A stretch of DNA of 31,117 nt from Actinophytocola sp050699915 (GTDB lineage Bacteria > Actinomycetota > Actinomycetes > Mycobacteriales > Pseudonocardiaceae). Positions 1-7,542 of this stretch are shown piece after piece. The notes under the pieces were generated by a model. The model had not been told where the DNA came from, searched no databases, and was given only the letters and a program-made list of their open reading frames with translations. Numbering within the stretch: position 1 is the stretch's first letter; each line of letters starts with the position of its first letter. Location of the stretch: positions 1 through 31,117 of the forward strand of contig NZ_JBOHGA010000060.1 of NCBI RefSeq assembly GCF_050699915.1, written 5' to 3'. The translations under genes and the position numbers were made by a program.

Positions 1-1
1 C

Positions 2-700
2 GCGGCGTCCGACGCGTGGATCACCAAGGAGGAGTGGGCGGCGGTCGCCGATGCCACGGTGGTGGTCGCAGACGGCGACGACATCGTGATGTTCTTCGAC
101 GGGTCGAAAAGCCGCGACGCGACCGCGTTGGTGGGTTGCCGGGTCAGCGACGGGCACGTGTTCGAGATCGGCGTGTGGGAACCCAACCCGCGTGACCCGA
201 AGTCGACGGTGCCGTTCGACGAGGTTGACGGTGTGGTCGCCGAAGCGTTCGACACCTGGAACGTGGTGGCGTTCTTCGCCGACGTCCGCGAGTTCGAGTC
301 CTACGTCCACACGTCGTGGCCGGAGAAGTACCGGGACCAGCTGGTGCTGCATGCCGTGCCGACCGGCAACAACCCGGGCCCGATCGCGTGGGACATGCGG
401 TCCCACACGATGGAGTTCACCCGCGCCGCGGAGACGTGCCGCGAAGACATCCACGGCCTGCGGTTCACCCACGACGGGTCGGCAGTCACCGCCCGCCACG
501 TGGGCAACCTGAAGGAAGCCGTCAACCGGTGGGGGACCAGCGTCCGCAAGGAAAGCCCCGGCTCCCCCAACAAGATCGACGCCGGGGTGTGCGTGATCGG
601 CGCCCGCATGGTCCGTGCCCGGCTACTGGCCTCCAAAGAGTGGCGCGAGCGGGACAAGAAGACCACCAAACGCCCCGGACGGGTCCGCGGCTGGCAGTGA
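2..700 (+). CDS. Terminase large subunit, C-terminal part (5' end outside window)
   Basis: The reading frame is open from base 2 to the TGA at 698-700, so only the C-terminal ~232 residues are present. This part is the RNase H-like nuclease domain that cuts concatemeric DNA during packaging. The hydrophobic strand ending in FFDGSKSRDAT (about bases 86-124) has the first catalytic Asp of this fold, and VAFFADVREFE (bases 269-301) has the second acidic position. The C-terminal IDAGVCVIGARMVRAR is the usual helix near the third acidic site. The basic tail (KKTTKRPGRVRGWQ) may touch DNA. It is followed at once by the portal gene, the normal order in siphoviruses. The ATPase domain should lie just upstream of the window. 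Confidence 0.9.
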   Translation, partial: AASDAWITKEEWAAVADATVVVADGDDIVMFFDGSKSRDATALVGCRVSDGHVFEIGVWEPNPRDPKSTVPFDEVDGVVAEAFDTWNVVAFFADVREFESYVHTSWPEKYRDQLVLHAVPTGNNPGPIAWDMRSHTMEFTRAAETCREDIHGLRFTHDGSAVTARHVGNLKEAVNRWGTSVRKESPGSPNKIDAGVCVIGARMVRARLLASKEWRERDKKTTKRPGRVRGWQ

Positions 701-714
701 ACGGGGGGCGGCCG

Positions 715-2151
715 GTGGCACTCAGCGAAGACAACGCGAAGGCCACCGTCGCCACCCTCCTGGACCTACGCCAGCCCGAGCAGGAGCGCCTGAACCGCAT
801 CGCCAGGTACGTCCGCGGCAAGCACTCCAGCGTGTACGTACCGAAGGGCGCGAAGCATGAGTACCGGTGGCTGATCGACCGGGCGAAGCAGAACATGCTG
901 CGCCTGGTCATCAACGTCGTCGCGCAGAACCTGTACGTGGACGGGTACCGGCCCGCGACGTCCGACGACAACGCACCACCGTGGGAGATCTGGCAGGCCA
1001 ACCGGATGGACGCCCGCCAGCACGGTGTGCACCGGGCGGCGCTGAAGTACGGCGTGTCGTACAACCTGGTGCTGCCCGGCACCCCGGAGCCGGTGATCAC
1101 CCCCATGTCGCCGCGGCGGCTCACCGCGTTCTACGCGGACCCCGTCAACGACGAGTGGCCCCTGTACGCGCTGGATGTCACCACCGAGCGGACGAAGGAA
1201 CCCGGCGGCAAGCCGGGCGAGAAGAAGATCATCCGTCTGTTCGACGACACGTCGGCGTACCGGTTCGAAGCCGTCGACAACCGTCTGGACTTCCAGTCCG
1301 TAGAAGACCACGACCTGGGTGTGTGCCCCGCGGTGCGGTACCTCAACGAGGTGGACCTCGACGAGGACGAGGCCGTCGCCGGCGAGGTCGAGCCCCTCAT
1401 CGAGATCCAGGACCAGATCAACTCCACGACCTTCGGCCTGCTCATGGCGCAGCAGTACGCAGCGTTCCGGCAGCGCTGGGCCACCGGCATGGTCACCGAA
1501 GACGAGCAGGGCCGGCCGCTGCCCCCACCCAACGCCGGCGTGGACCGCCTACTCACCAACGACTCCACCGACGCCCGGTTCGGCGAGTTCGAAGCCACCC
1601 CACTCGACGGGTACCTGAAGTCCCGCGAAGAGTCCGTGCGGGCGATGGCGACGATCTCCCAAACCCCGCCGTACTACCTGCTCGGGGTCGTCGCGAACCT
1701 CTCCGCGGAGTCCCTCGCCGCGGCCCGCGACGGCCTGGACCGCAAGGTCGAAGAACGCAAGTCGACCTTCGGCGAGTCCCACGAACAGACACTGCGGCTC
1801 GCCGCAAAGGCGAAGAAGGACATCCAGGGCTGGGACGACACCTCAGCCCAGGTGGTGTGGCGCGACACGTCGACCCGCGCCCTGGCGCAGACCGTGGACG
1901 CCCTCGGGAAGCTCGTGCAGATGTTGAAGGTCCCGGAGCAGGCCCTGTGGGAGCGGATCCCGGGGGTCACCCAGACCGACATCAAACGGTGGCAGGAGAT
2001 CGCTGCCGACGCCGAGCCGGACCTGAACCGCATCGCCGCTGGCTTCCTCACCCAGCAGGGAGGGCAGCGTGGACCAGGAGACGGTCAACTTCCGGACGAG
2101 CCTGCTCCCGGTCAAGAACCAAGCCGTCGCGGAGGCCCTCCTCCTCGCTGA
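715..2151 (+). CDS. Portal protein (SPP1 gp6-like)
   Basis: The 478-residue product matches portal proteins of the SPP1 gp6 type, which form the dodecameric DNA gate at one capsid vertex. Recognisable parts are an N-terminal helical region, the wing segment ending in NVVAQNLYVDGY, the EIQDQINSTTFGLLMAQQYA stem helix with the preceding EVEPLIE, and TPPYYLLG before the clip/crown helices. I chose GTG at 715 (MALSEDNAK); an in-frame GTG at 697 overlapping the terminase stop (GTGA) is a real alternative and would add six residues. The C-terminus (Pro/Gly/Arg-rich) overlaps the next gene by 83 nt. Length and position directly after the terminase fit the call well. Confidence 0.93.
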   Translation: MALSEDNAKATVATLLDLRQPEQERLNRIARYVRGKHSSVYVPKGAKHEYRWLIDRAKQNMLRLVINVVAQNLYVDGYRPATSDDNAPPWEIWQANRMDARQHGVHRAALKYGVSYNLVLPGTPEPVITPMSPRRLTAFYADPVNDEWPLYALDVTTERTKEPGGKPGEKKIIRLFDDTSAYRFEAVDNRLDFQSVEDHDLGVCPAVRYLNEVDLDEDEAVAGEVEPLIEIQDQINSTTFGLLMAQQYAAFRQRWATGMVTEDEQGRPLPPPNAGVDRLLTNDSTDARFGEFEATPLDGYLKSREESVRAMATISQTPPYYLLGVVANLSAESLAAARDGLDRKVEERKSTFGESHEQTLRLAAKAKKDIQGWDDTSAQVVWRDTSTRALAQTVDALGKLVQMLKVPEQALWERIPGVTQTDIKRWQEIAADAEPDLNRIAAGFLTQQGGQRGPGDGQLPDEPAPGQEPSRRGGPPPR

Positions 2152-2788
2152 CACCGCGGACACCCGCGACATCGACGGCTGGTTCGCGAACCTGCTTGCG
2201 CTGCTGCTCAACCGCGTGCGGTCCAGCTGGTTCACCGCCCGCGGCCTGACCGGCGGGTACCTGCGCCGCCACGCACTCGACAACGGCCACCTCATCGACC
2301 CGGTGTTCGGCGACTTCGAACCCGACAGGGTCGCAGCGAGCTTGCGCATCGCGGCGCCGGTCGCGTTTAAGAAGGCGTGGCGCGGCGACCCCGACGCCGC
2401 CAAGAAGGTGATGAGGACCAAGCTCGCCGGCACGGTGTCCCGGATCGTCCTCAACGGCGCCCGGGACACCATCCACCGCACCACCCGCGAATCCCGGGTG
2501 ATCGTCGGGTGGCGCCGCGTCACCGACGCCGACCCCTGCTTCTTCTGCGCGATGCTCGCCGGCCGCGGGGCGGTCTACAAGTCCGGCAGGACCGCCGGCG
2601 ACCCCCGCTGGGGCGGCGAGCCGTACCACGACCACTGCCAGTGCACGGCGCTGCCGCTGTACGAGCACGAAGACGAACCGCCAGAGGTTGACGACCTGTA
2701 CGAGCAGTGGCAGGCAGCGACAGCCGGCCGCTCCGGGAGTGCCGCCATCCGCGCTTGGCGCCGGCACTGGGAAAGCCGCAGGAGGTAG
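2069..2788 (+). CDS. MuF-like minor head protein
   Basis: The 239-residue product starts at GTG 2069 behind AGGGAGGGCAGC, inside the end of the portal gene, which suggests translational coupling. The N-terminal ~120 residues are helical. The C-terminal domain has a clear metal-binding-like pattern: DPCFFC (C157, C160) followed by YHDHCQC (H187, H189, C190, C192), as in MuF/VG15-type proteins of actinobacteriophages. Such proteins sit at or near the portal inside the capsid and may be injected; some family members are capsid maturation proteases, but I see no protease catalytic signature here. No polymorphic toxin domain is fused at the C-terminus. Confidence 0.8.
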   Translation: MDQETVNFRTSLLPVKNQAVAEALLLADTADTRDIDGWFANLLALLLNRVRSSWFTARGLTGGYLRRHALDNGHLIDPVFGDFEPDRVAASLRIAAPVAFKKAWRGDPDAAKKVMRTKLAGTVSRIVLNGARDTIHRTTRESRVIVGWRRVTDADPCFFCAMLAGRGAVYKSGRTAGDPRWGGEPYHDHCQCTALPLYEHEDEPPEVDDLYEQWQAATAGRSGSAAIRAWRRHWESRRR

Positions 2789-2794
2789 GACGCG

Positions 2795-2968
2795 ATGGCG
2801 AAGCAACCGAAGCTCGGCACAGGAGCGCGGTTCAAGAAGCTCGCCGCGAAACTCGGCGCGAAAGGCGCGGCGGACCCGAAGGCGCTCGCCGCCGCGATTG
2901 GCCGGAAGAAGTACGGCAAGAAGCGGTTCCAGAAGCTCGCCGCCGCCGGCCGCCGGCGCAAGCAGTAA
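2795..2968 (+). CDS. Small very basic protein between MuF and scaffold genes
   Basis: A 57-residue ORF starts with ATG 2795 seven bases after the MuF-like stop and has a perfect ribosome site (GGAGGTAGGACGCG before the ATG). The product begins MAKQPKLGTGARFKK and is rich in Lys, Arg, Ala and Gly with no acidic cluster, so it should be strongly positively charged; the C-terminus reads RRRKQ. Third codon positions are G/C-rich as in its neighbours. Short basic proteins at this place are common in actinophage head modules, where a DNA-binding or capsid-interior role is often guessed. I do not know its function. Confidence 0.75.
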   Translation: MAKQPKLGTGARFKKLAAKLGAKGAADPKALAAAIGRKKYGKKRFQKLAAAGRRRKQ

Positions 2969-3038
2969 CACCACCCGGATCCAAATCGTCCCCGGCCAGG
3001 TCGCCGGGGTGCATCCGCACGTCCCCAGGAGGGCAGTC

Positions 3039-3722
3039 GTGACAGACACCACCGACCAGACCGCAGGTACGCCAGGCGCGACCGGCGGAACCACCGACAC
3101 CCCGCCGCCAGGGCAGCAGACCGGCCAGGCGCCGCCTGCGGACGCCAAGCCGACAGGGCAGACCAAGGACACCCCGCCGTGGGGGTCTGACGAGAACTTC
3201 AACCCGGAGCGGGCCTGGAATCTGATCCAGAACCTGCGCTCCGACCTGGACAAGCACAAGGCGAAGTCCACCGACTCCGAAACCAAGTACCAGGGCACGC
3301 TAGACGCGATCTCCAAGGCACTCGGCCTCAAGGACGACGCCCCGGACCCGACGAAGCTCACCGAGCAGCTCACCGCCTCGCAGGCCGAGGCCGCGGCAGC
3401 GGCCATCGAGCTGCAGGTCTACCGGACCGCGCAGCGGCTCGGCGCCAACGCCGACCGGCTGCTGGACTCCCGGTCCTTCGTCGAGGAGATCGACAACCTC
3501 GACGTCGACCCGAACGAATCCAAGGCGTTCACCGCCGCCGTCGAACAGCAGATCAAGGCGGCGATGGAACGCGACTCGTCGCTGCAGGCCACACCACCCG
3601 CCTCCACCCCGGCCGGCAACGGCCGCCCGGTGGAGTCCCTTCGCCCGGGCGCGGCCCCCGGCGAATCCGGGCAGGCAGCCGACCCCGACGCGTGGCTTCG
3701 CAAGATGGCCGGCCGCACCTAA
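3039..3722 (+). CDS. Capsid scaffolding protein
   Basis: The 227-residue product starts at GTG 3039 behind AGGAGGGCAGTC. It has the typical build of a phage scaffold (GP20-like): a Thr/Gly/Pro/Gln-rich disordered N-terminus (residues 1-45), a central charged helix starting near NPERAWNLIQNLRSDLDKHK, an Ala/Glu/Gln-rich coiled-coil-like part (SQAEAAAAAIELQVYRTAQR), and a Pro/Gly-rich linker before a short basic C-terminal helix (DAWLRKMAGRT) that would contact the capsid protein. It lies directly before the major capsid gene, which is the expected place. Scaffolds guide procapsid assembly and are removed before or during DNA packaging. No protease domain is present. Confidence 0.85.
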   Translation: MTDTTDQTAGTPGATGGTTDTPPPGQQTGQAPPADAKPTGQTKDTPPWGSDENFNPERAWNLIQNLRSDLDKHKAKSTDSETKYQGTLDAISKALGLKDDAPDPTKLTEQLTASQAEAAAAAIELQVYRTAQRLGANADRLLDSRSFVEEIDNLDVDPNESKAFTAAVEQQIKAAMERDSSLQATPPASTPAGNGRPVESLRPGAAPGESGQAADPDAWLRKMAGRT

Positions 3723-3794
3723 CCCCAGAACACCCCGCAGCACCGGACGTTTACGGCACGGGCCGGGCGGCTGCTCAACCCTGAGGAGGACCCC

Positions 3795-4772
3795 GTGCCT
3801 ACCTACAACCAGCTCATCTCCCGTGACGCGGGCACCGACGCGCTCGTACCGCAGCCGGTCTCGGCGCAGATCATCGAGGAGCTGCCGACCCAGTCGGTGA
3901 TCCTCCAGCGGGCCCGCAAGGCACGGATGTCCACCAAGACGCAGCGGATGCCCGTCCTCGACGTGCTGCCCGTCTCGTACTGGGTGGGTGGCGACACCGG
4001 TCTCAAGCAGACCACCCGGCAGGACTGGAAGGGCATCAACCTGGTGGTCGAGGAGATCGCCACCATCGTGCCCATCCCGGAGGCGTACCTCGACGACGCG
4101 CAGGTCCCGATCTGGAACGAGGTCCGGCCCCGCATGGTCGAGTCCGCCGGCGCGCTGCTCGACTCGGCGACGCTGTTCGGGCTGGACAAGCCGGCCACCT
4201 GGCCGGAGTCGATCTACCTGCACGCCATCGCCGCCGGCAACGCCAAAGTCACCGGCACCGGCACCGACATGGCGCAGGAAGTGGCGCAGGTCGGCGAGCT
4301 CATCGCGAAGGACGGCTTCACCGTCAACGCGTTCGCCGCGCGCCCCGGCCTGCGGTGGAAGCTGATGCAGATGCGGTCCGCCGGCCCGGAGAAGCTGCCG
4401 ATCTACCAGCCGAACCTGCAGACCGGCAGCGGCGGCAACCTGCTCGGCTACGACGTCTCCGAAGTCAACAACGGCGCCTGGGACGCCTCCGACGCCGAGC
4501 TGATCATGGGCGACTGGTCGAAGGCCATCGTCGGGCTCCGGCAGGACATCAGCTTCAAGATGTTCGACCAGGGCGTCATCTCCGACGACGCCGGCAACGT
4601 CGTGCTGAACCTGATGCAGCAGGACGCGGTCGCCATGCGAATGGTGATGCGGGTCGCGTACGCGCTGGCCAACCCGGCGTCGCGGCTCAACAGCACCGCC
4701 GGCACCGGCGACTCGAACCTCGGTGCGCGTTCGCCGTTCGGTGTCCTGCAGGCGGCCACCGCCAACTCCTGA
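3795..4772 (+). CDS. Major capsid protein (HK97 fold)
   Basis: The 325-residue product starts at GTG 3795 behind GAGGAGGACCCC. It follows HK97-type capsid proteins: the N-arm, then YWVGGDTGLKQTTRQDWKGI (E-loop region), EEIATIVPIPEAYLDDAQVP (spine start), and the P-domain to A-domain region ending in DAVAMRMVMRVAYALANP. The start at the N-arm without a long N-terminal delta domain agrees with a separate scaffold gene upstream. This should be the most abundant virion protein together with the tail tube protein. A GC-rich hairpin follows the stop (4781-4810) and probably limits readthrough into the glycosyltransferase gene. Confidence 0.93.
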   Translation: MPTYNQLISRDAGTDALVPQPVSAQIIEELPTQSVILQRARKARMSTKTQRMPVLDVLPVSYWVGGDTGLKQTTRQDWKGINLVVEEIATIVPIPEAYLDDAQVPIWNEVRPRMVESAGALLDSATLFGLDKPATWPESIYLHAIAAGNAKVTGTGTDMAQEVAQVGELIAKDGFTVNAFAARPGLRWKLMQMRSAGPEKLPIYQPNLQTGSGGNLLGYDVSEVNNGAWDASDAELIMGDWSKAIVGLRQDISFKMFDQGVISDDAGNVVLNLMQQDAVAMRMVMRVAYALANPASRLNSTAGTGDSNLGARSPFGVLQAATANS

Positions 4773-4780
4773 CCCGCCGC

Positions 4781-4810
4781 CCGGGGGGCCGTCCCGCGCC
4801 GGCCCCCCGG
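4781..4810 (+). terminator. Hairpin after the major capsid gene
   Basis: CCGGGGGGCCG (4781-4791) and CGGCCCCCCGG (4800-4810) form a perfect 11-bp stem with an 8-nt loop, nine bases after the capsid stop codon. There is no T-run, as is common for actinobacterial hairpins, so partial termination or 3'-end stabilisation of the capsid mRNA is inferred rather than shown. Confidence 0.55.
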
Positions 4811-4836
4811 CACCCACCTCAGAGGAGTCCATCCGC

Positions 4837-5823
4837 GTGCGAGTCCTCGCGCTCCTACACACCTACCCACCGATTCAGTCCGCCGGCGCCGAAATGATGG
4901 TGCACACCCTGCTCCGCGCCCTGGTCGACGACGGCCACCAGGCCGACGTGGTGCTGTCCCGCGACGCCGGCGAACCGTACGACCTCGACGGGGTACGGGT
5001 GCATCCGCACCGCAGCAAGAACGACGTGTTCGACCACCTGCACCACGCTGACGTGCTGGTGACGCACCTGGAGAACACGCCGCGGGCCACGATCCTCGGG
5101 TCGTTGAACAAGGTCCCCGTCGTCCACGTCATCCACAACACGTTCGAACCGACCAGGCGTTGGCTTGAACGCGGACCGGTCACCCTCGCGGTGTTCAACT
5201 CGCAGTGGATGCTCGAGGACTACCGGACCCACATGCAGGCGCCGATGCCGCCGCACGTGGTGGTCCGCCCGCCGGTCCTGCTCGACGAGTACCGCACCAC
5301 CCCCGGCGACAAGGTCACCCTGATCAACCTGTACCTCAACAAGGGGTCCGCGACGTTCTGGGCGCTGGCCGAGCGGATGCCCGACGTGAAGTTCCTCGCC
5401 GTGGTCGGCGGATACGGCGCCCAGGACATCCGGGACCTACCCAACGTCGAGGTCGTCGAGCACGTCCCCGGACACGAGATGCGTGACCGGGTGTACGCCC
5501 AGACCAGGCTGCTGCTGGTCCCGTCGATCTACGAGTCGTGGGGTCGGGTCGCCGTCGAAGCGATGGCCTCCGGCATCCCCGTCATCGCCCACCCCACACC
5601 CGGGTTGAAGGAGTGCCTCGCCGACGCGGGGACCTTCGCCGACCGCAACGACCTCGACGCGTGGGAACACGAAGTGAGGCGGCTGCTCGACGGCCGCCGC
5701 TGGCGCCCCGCGTCCCGCCGGGCAGCTGCCCGCGCAGCCGAGCTCGACCCCACCCCAGACCTGAACGTGTGGCGCGAAGCGCTCACACGGGTGGCGCTCA
5801 CGAGGGTGCGCGCCCGCAAGTAG
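4837..5823 (+). CDS. GT4-family glycosyltransferase in the head module
   Basis: The 328-residue product is a GT-B fold glycosyltransferase close to family GT4. The N-terminal half opens with MRVLALLHTYPPIQSAGAE, the usual beta-strand plus Gly-containing loop that binds the acceptor; the C-terminal half has LLVPSIYESWGRVAVEAMAS with the EX7E signature (E233 and E241) that binds the sugar nucleotide. The start GTG 4837 has AGAGGAGTCC upstream. It sits between the capsid gene and the decoration-type genes, with no sugar-synthesis genes nearby, so it must use host sugar nucleotides. The position suggests that it glycosylates a virion protein; modification of DNA bases or host wall is also possible. 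No membrane segment is visible. Confidence 0.85.
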   Translation: MRVLALLHTYPPIQSAGAEMMVHTLLRALVDDGHQADVVLSRDAGEPYDLDGVRVHPHRSKNDVFDHLHHADVLVTHLENTPRATILGSLNKVPVVHVIHNTFEPTRRWLERGPVTLAVFNSQWMLEDYRTHMQAPMPPHVVVRPPVLLDEYRTTPGDKVTLINLYLNKGSATFWALAERMPDVKFLAVVGGYGAQDIRDLPNVEVVEHVPGHEMRDRVYAQTRLLLVPSIYESWGRVAVEAMASGIPVIAHPTPGLKECLADAGTFADRNDLDAWEHEVRRLLDGRRWRPASRRAAARAAELDPTPDLNVWREALTRVALTRVRARK

Positions 5824-5836
5824 CAGGGAGACCAAC

Positions 5837-6271
5837 ATGGCCGGTGCAGTCGACGTCGAGGAGCAGGCGATCCTCAACGGGATCCTCCAGGACCCGGCGT
5901 ACGCCGGGTACGCCACGCTCTACATCGGACTGTCGTCCACGACCCCGACCGAGGCGGGCGCCAACGTCACCGAGCCGTCCGCCGGCGCGTACGCCCGGGT
6001 GTCGACCACCGGCACCGACTGGGGTGCCGCGACGGGCACCGCGCCGGCAACGAAGAGCAACACGGCGGTGAAGACCTTCCCGACGGCGACGGCGGACTGG
6101 CTGGCCGGCGTGAACCTCACCCACTTCGTGCTGTTCGACGCCCCGACGGCCGGCAACGTCAAGTGGTGGGGCGCCCTGGGCACCGCGAAGCCCGTCCTGA
6201 ACGGCGACACCCCGTCCTTCGCCGCCGGCGCTCTGGTGCTGAAGCTGGGCGACCCGACAGATACGTACTGA
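5837..6271 (+). CDS. Virion protein, Gp80/'tail fibre-like' decoration family
   Basis: The 144-residue product starts at ATG 5837. It matches a well-known actinophage family with the pattern YIGLSSTTPTEAG near the N-terminus (residues ~29-41), SAGAYARVS, then LTHFVLFDAPTAGNVKWWGAL and a final FAAGALVLKLG. Members are annotated inconsistently as tail fibre, head decoration or minor structural proteins. Its place right after the capsid and glycosyltransferase genes and before spike-like genes makes a capsid-surface role reasonable, and it is rich in Ser/Thr, so it could be the glycosylation substrate. That last point is inference only. Confidence 0.7.
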   Translation: MAGAVDVEEQAILNGILQDPAYAGYATLYIGLSSTTPTEAGANVTEPSAGAYARVSTTGTDWGAATGTAPATKSNTAVKTFPTATADWLAGVNLTHFVLFDAPTAGNVKWWGALGTAKPVLNGDTPSFAAGALVLKLGDPTDTY

Positions 6272-6287
6272 TCAGGAGGAACCCGGC

Positions 6288-6563
6288 ATGCCCGCTCCCG
6301 TTGTTGTCGAGAACACGCTCACGCCGTCCACCGTCAACCCTGGCGGTTCGTCCCAGTGGACGACCCGGGCCACCGATTCGGACGCTCGCTCGGCGACCCT
6401 GCAGCGGCCGGTGACCGACTCGCAGGGGAACACCACGGTGTTCTCGTCGACCCTGACGGTCTCGGACCCGCTGACGTACGGCCAACCGACCTGCGACGAC
6501 CCGGGCGTGGCCCTGGTGGTTGACGCGGTGGACCCGACGATCGTGCACGTCACTGTGGCCTGA
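6288..6563 (+). CDS. Small beta-rich virion protein, Ig-like
   Basis: This 91-residue product starts at ATG 6288 behind AGGAGGAACCCGGC. It is Thr/Ser/Val-rich and predicted to be all beta, beginning MPAPVVVENTLTPSTVNPGG, like a small Ig-like or fibronectin-like domain. Residues ~37-60 (ATLQRPVTDSQGNTTVF...) closely resemble the N-terminus of the next gene product (VTLRRPVSDATGNVTEI...), so the two probably share a module that docks to the same partner. No catalytic motif is visible. A decoration or spike-base role is inferred from the location. Confidence 0.6.
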   Translation: MPAPVVVENTLTPSTVNPGGSSQWTTRATDSDARSATLQRPVTDSQGNTTVFSSTLTVSDPLTYGQPTCDDPGVALVVDAVDPTIVHVTVA

Positions 6564-6567
6564 GCCG

Positions 6568-7527
6568 ATGCGGCAGGTGACGCTTCGGCGGCCTGTCTCG
6601 GACGCTACGGGGAACGTCACAGAGATCAGTGCCGTCCTCACGATCGAAGACCAGATCCGCAACGCGTTGGCGAACCCGTCGGCGTACGGCTGGCCCGACG
6701 CCACCACGGCGGGCCTAGCCCGGTACCCGGGGATCTCGCTCTTAGGGGTGAACGGGGACTTGACCATCACGGATACGGCGGTCAAGGAGAACGGCGTCAC
6801 CCGCGTCACTAGGCCCATGTCCGGTTCGGCGGTGTGGGGTCCAGTGACGCTGTACCCGGACCGCACGGTGGTCGACCGAGCCGATGTCGTCAAAGGCCGG
6901 CTGCAGCGTAAGACCAACTACCCGGTGTTCTGCGACAGGTCCCGGATCCACGGCCACCCCGACGGGGTGAACGCGTACTACACCATCGACGGCACCACCA
7001 ACACCGGGATGATCACGCTCACCGACTGCGAGATCGACGGGCAGCGCGGCAACGTCGCGGTCGCGTGGTCGTACTACCGGCTGGTCAACTGCGACGTGCG
7101 CGGCGGGTTGGACGCGGTCCGGCTCGGCCAGGAGACACACCTCGCCGACTGCCACGTCCACGACCTGACCCGGGTCGAGGGCTCCCACAACGACATCCTG
7201 CAGCTGGTCAACGGGTCCAACTCCTCTGTCACGCACAGCACGCTCCGCGCGTACCGGGCGGCCACCGACGACCCGATGAACGCCGTGTTCCAACTCGGCA
7301 ACCTCACCGGCGCCGTCGCGAACGTGCTGATCGACGACAACCTGTGTGACGGCGGGAACTACACGTTCAACGCCAACTACAGCTCGGGGTACGCGGTCAC
7401 CAACCTGCGGGTCACCAACAACCGGATCGGGCGCAACTACCGGTACGGCCCGGCCGCGTCGATCACACCGCACGCCGGCGTGACGTGGGCCGGCAACGTG
7501 TACGACGACACCCTCCAAGCGGTGTAG
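6568..7527 (+). CDS. Right-handed beta-helix spike-like protein
   Basis: The 319-residue product starts at ATG 6568, two bases after the previous stop. Residues ~1-27 repeat the module found in the upstream 91-residue protein. From about residue 110 on it has parallel beta-helix coils: repeated strands such as GMITLTDCEIDG, YRLVNCDVRGG, THLADCHVHD, SSVTHSTLRAYR, NVLIDDNLCDG and NLRVTNNRIG, with the Asn/Asp/Cys turn positions of pectate-lyase-like helices. Phage proteins of this fold are spikes or carbohydrate-binding or -cleaving proteins. I cannot identify catalytic residues. Its location among head genes rather than after the tail genes is unusual and could mean a capsid-attached fibre. Confidence 0.7.
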   Translation: MRQVTLRRPVSDATGNVTEISAVLTIEDQIRNALANPSAYGWPDATTAGLARYPGISLLGVNGDLTITDTAVKENGVTRVTRPMSGSAVWGPVTLYPDRTVVDRADVVKGRLQRKTNYPVFCDRSRIHGHPDGVNAYYTIDGTTNTGMITLTDCEIDGQRGNVAVAWSYYRLVNCDVRGGLDAVRLGQETHLADCHVHDLTRVEGSHNDILQLVNGSNSSVTHSTLRAYRAATDDPMNAVFQLGNLTGAVANVLIDDNLCDGGNYTFNANYSSGYAVTNLRVTNNRIGRNYRYGPAASITPHAGVTWAGNVYDDTLQAV

Positions 7528-7542
7528 CGGGGGAGGTAGTCG

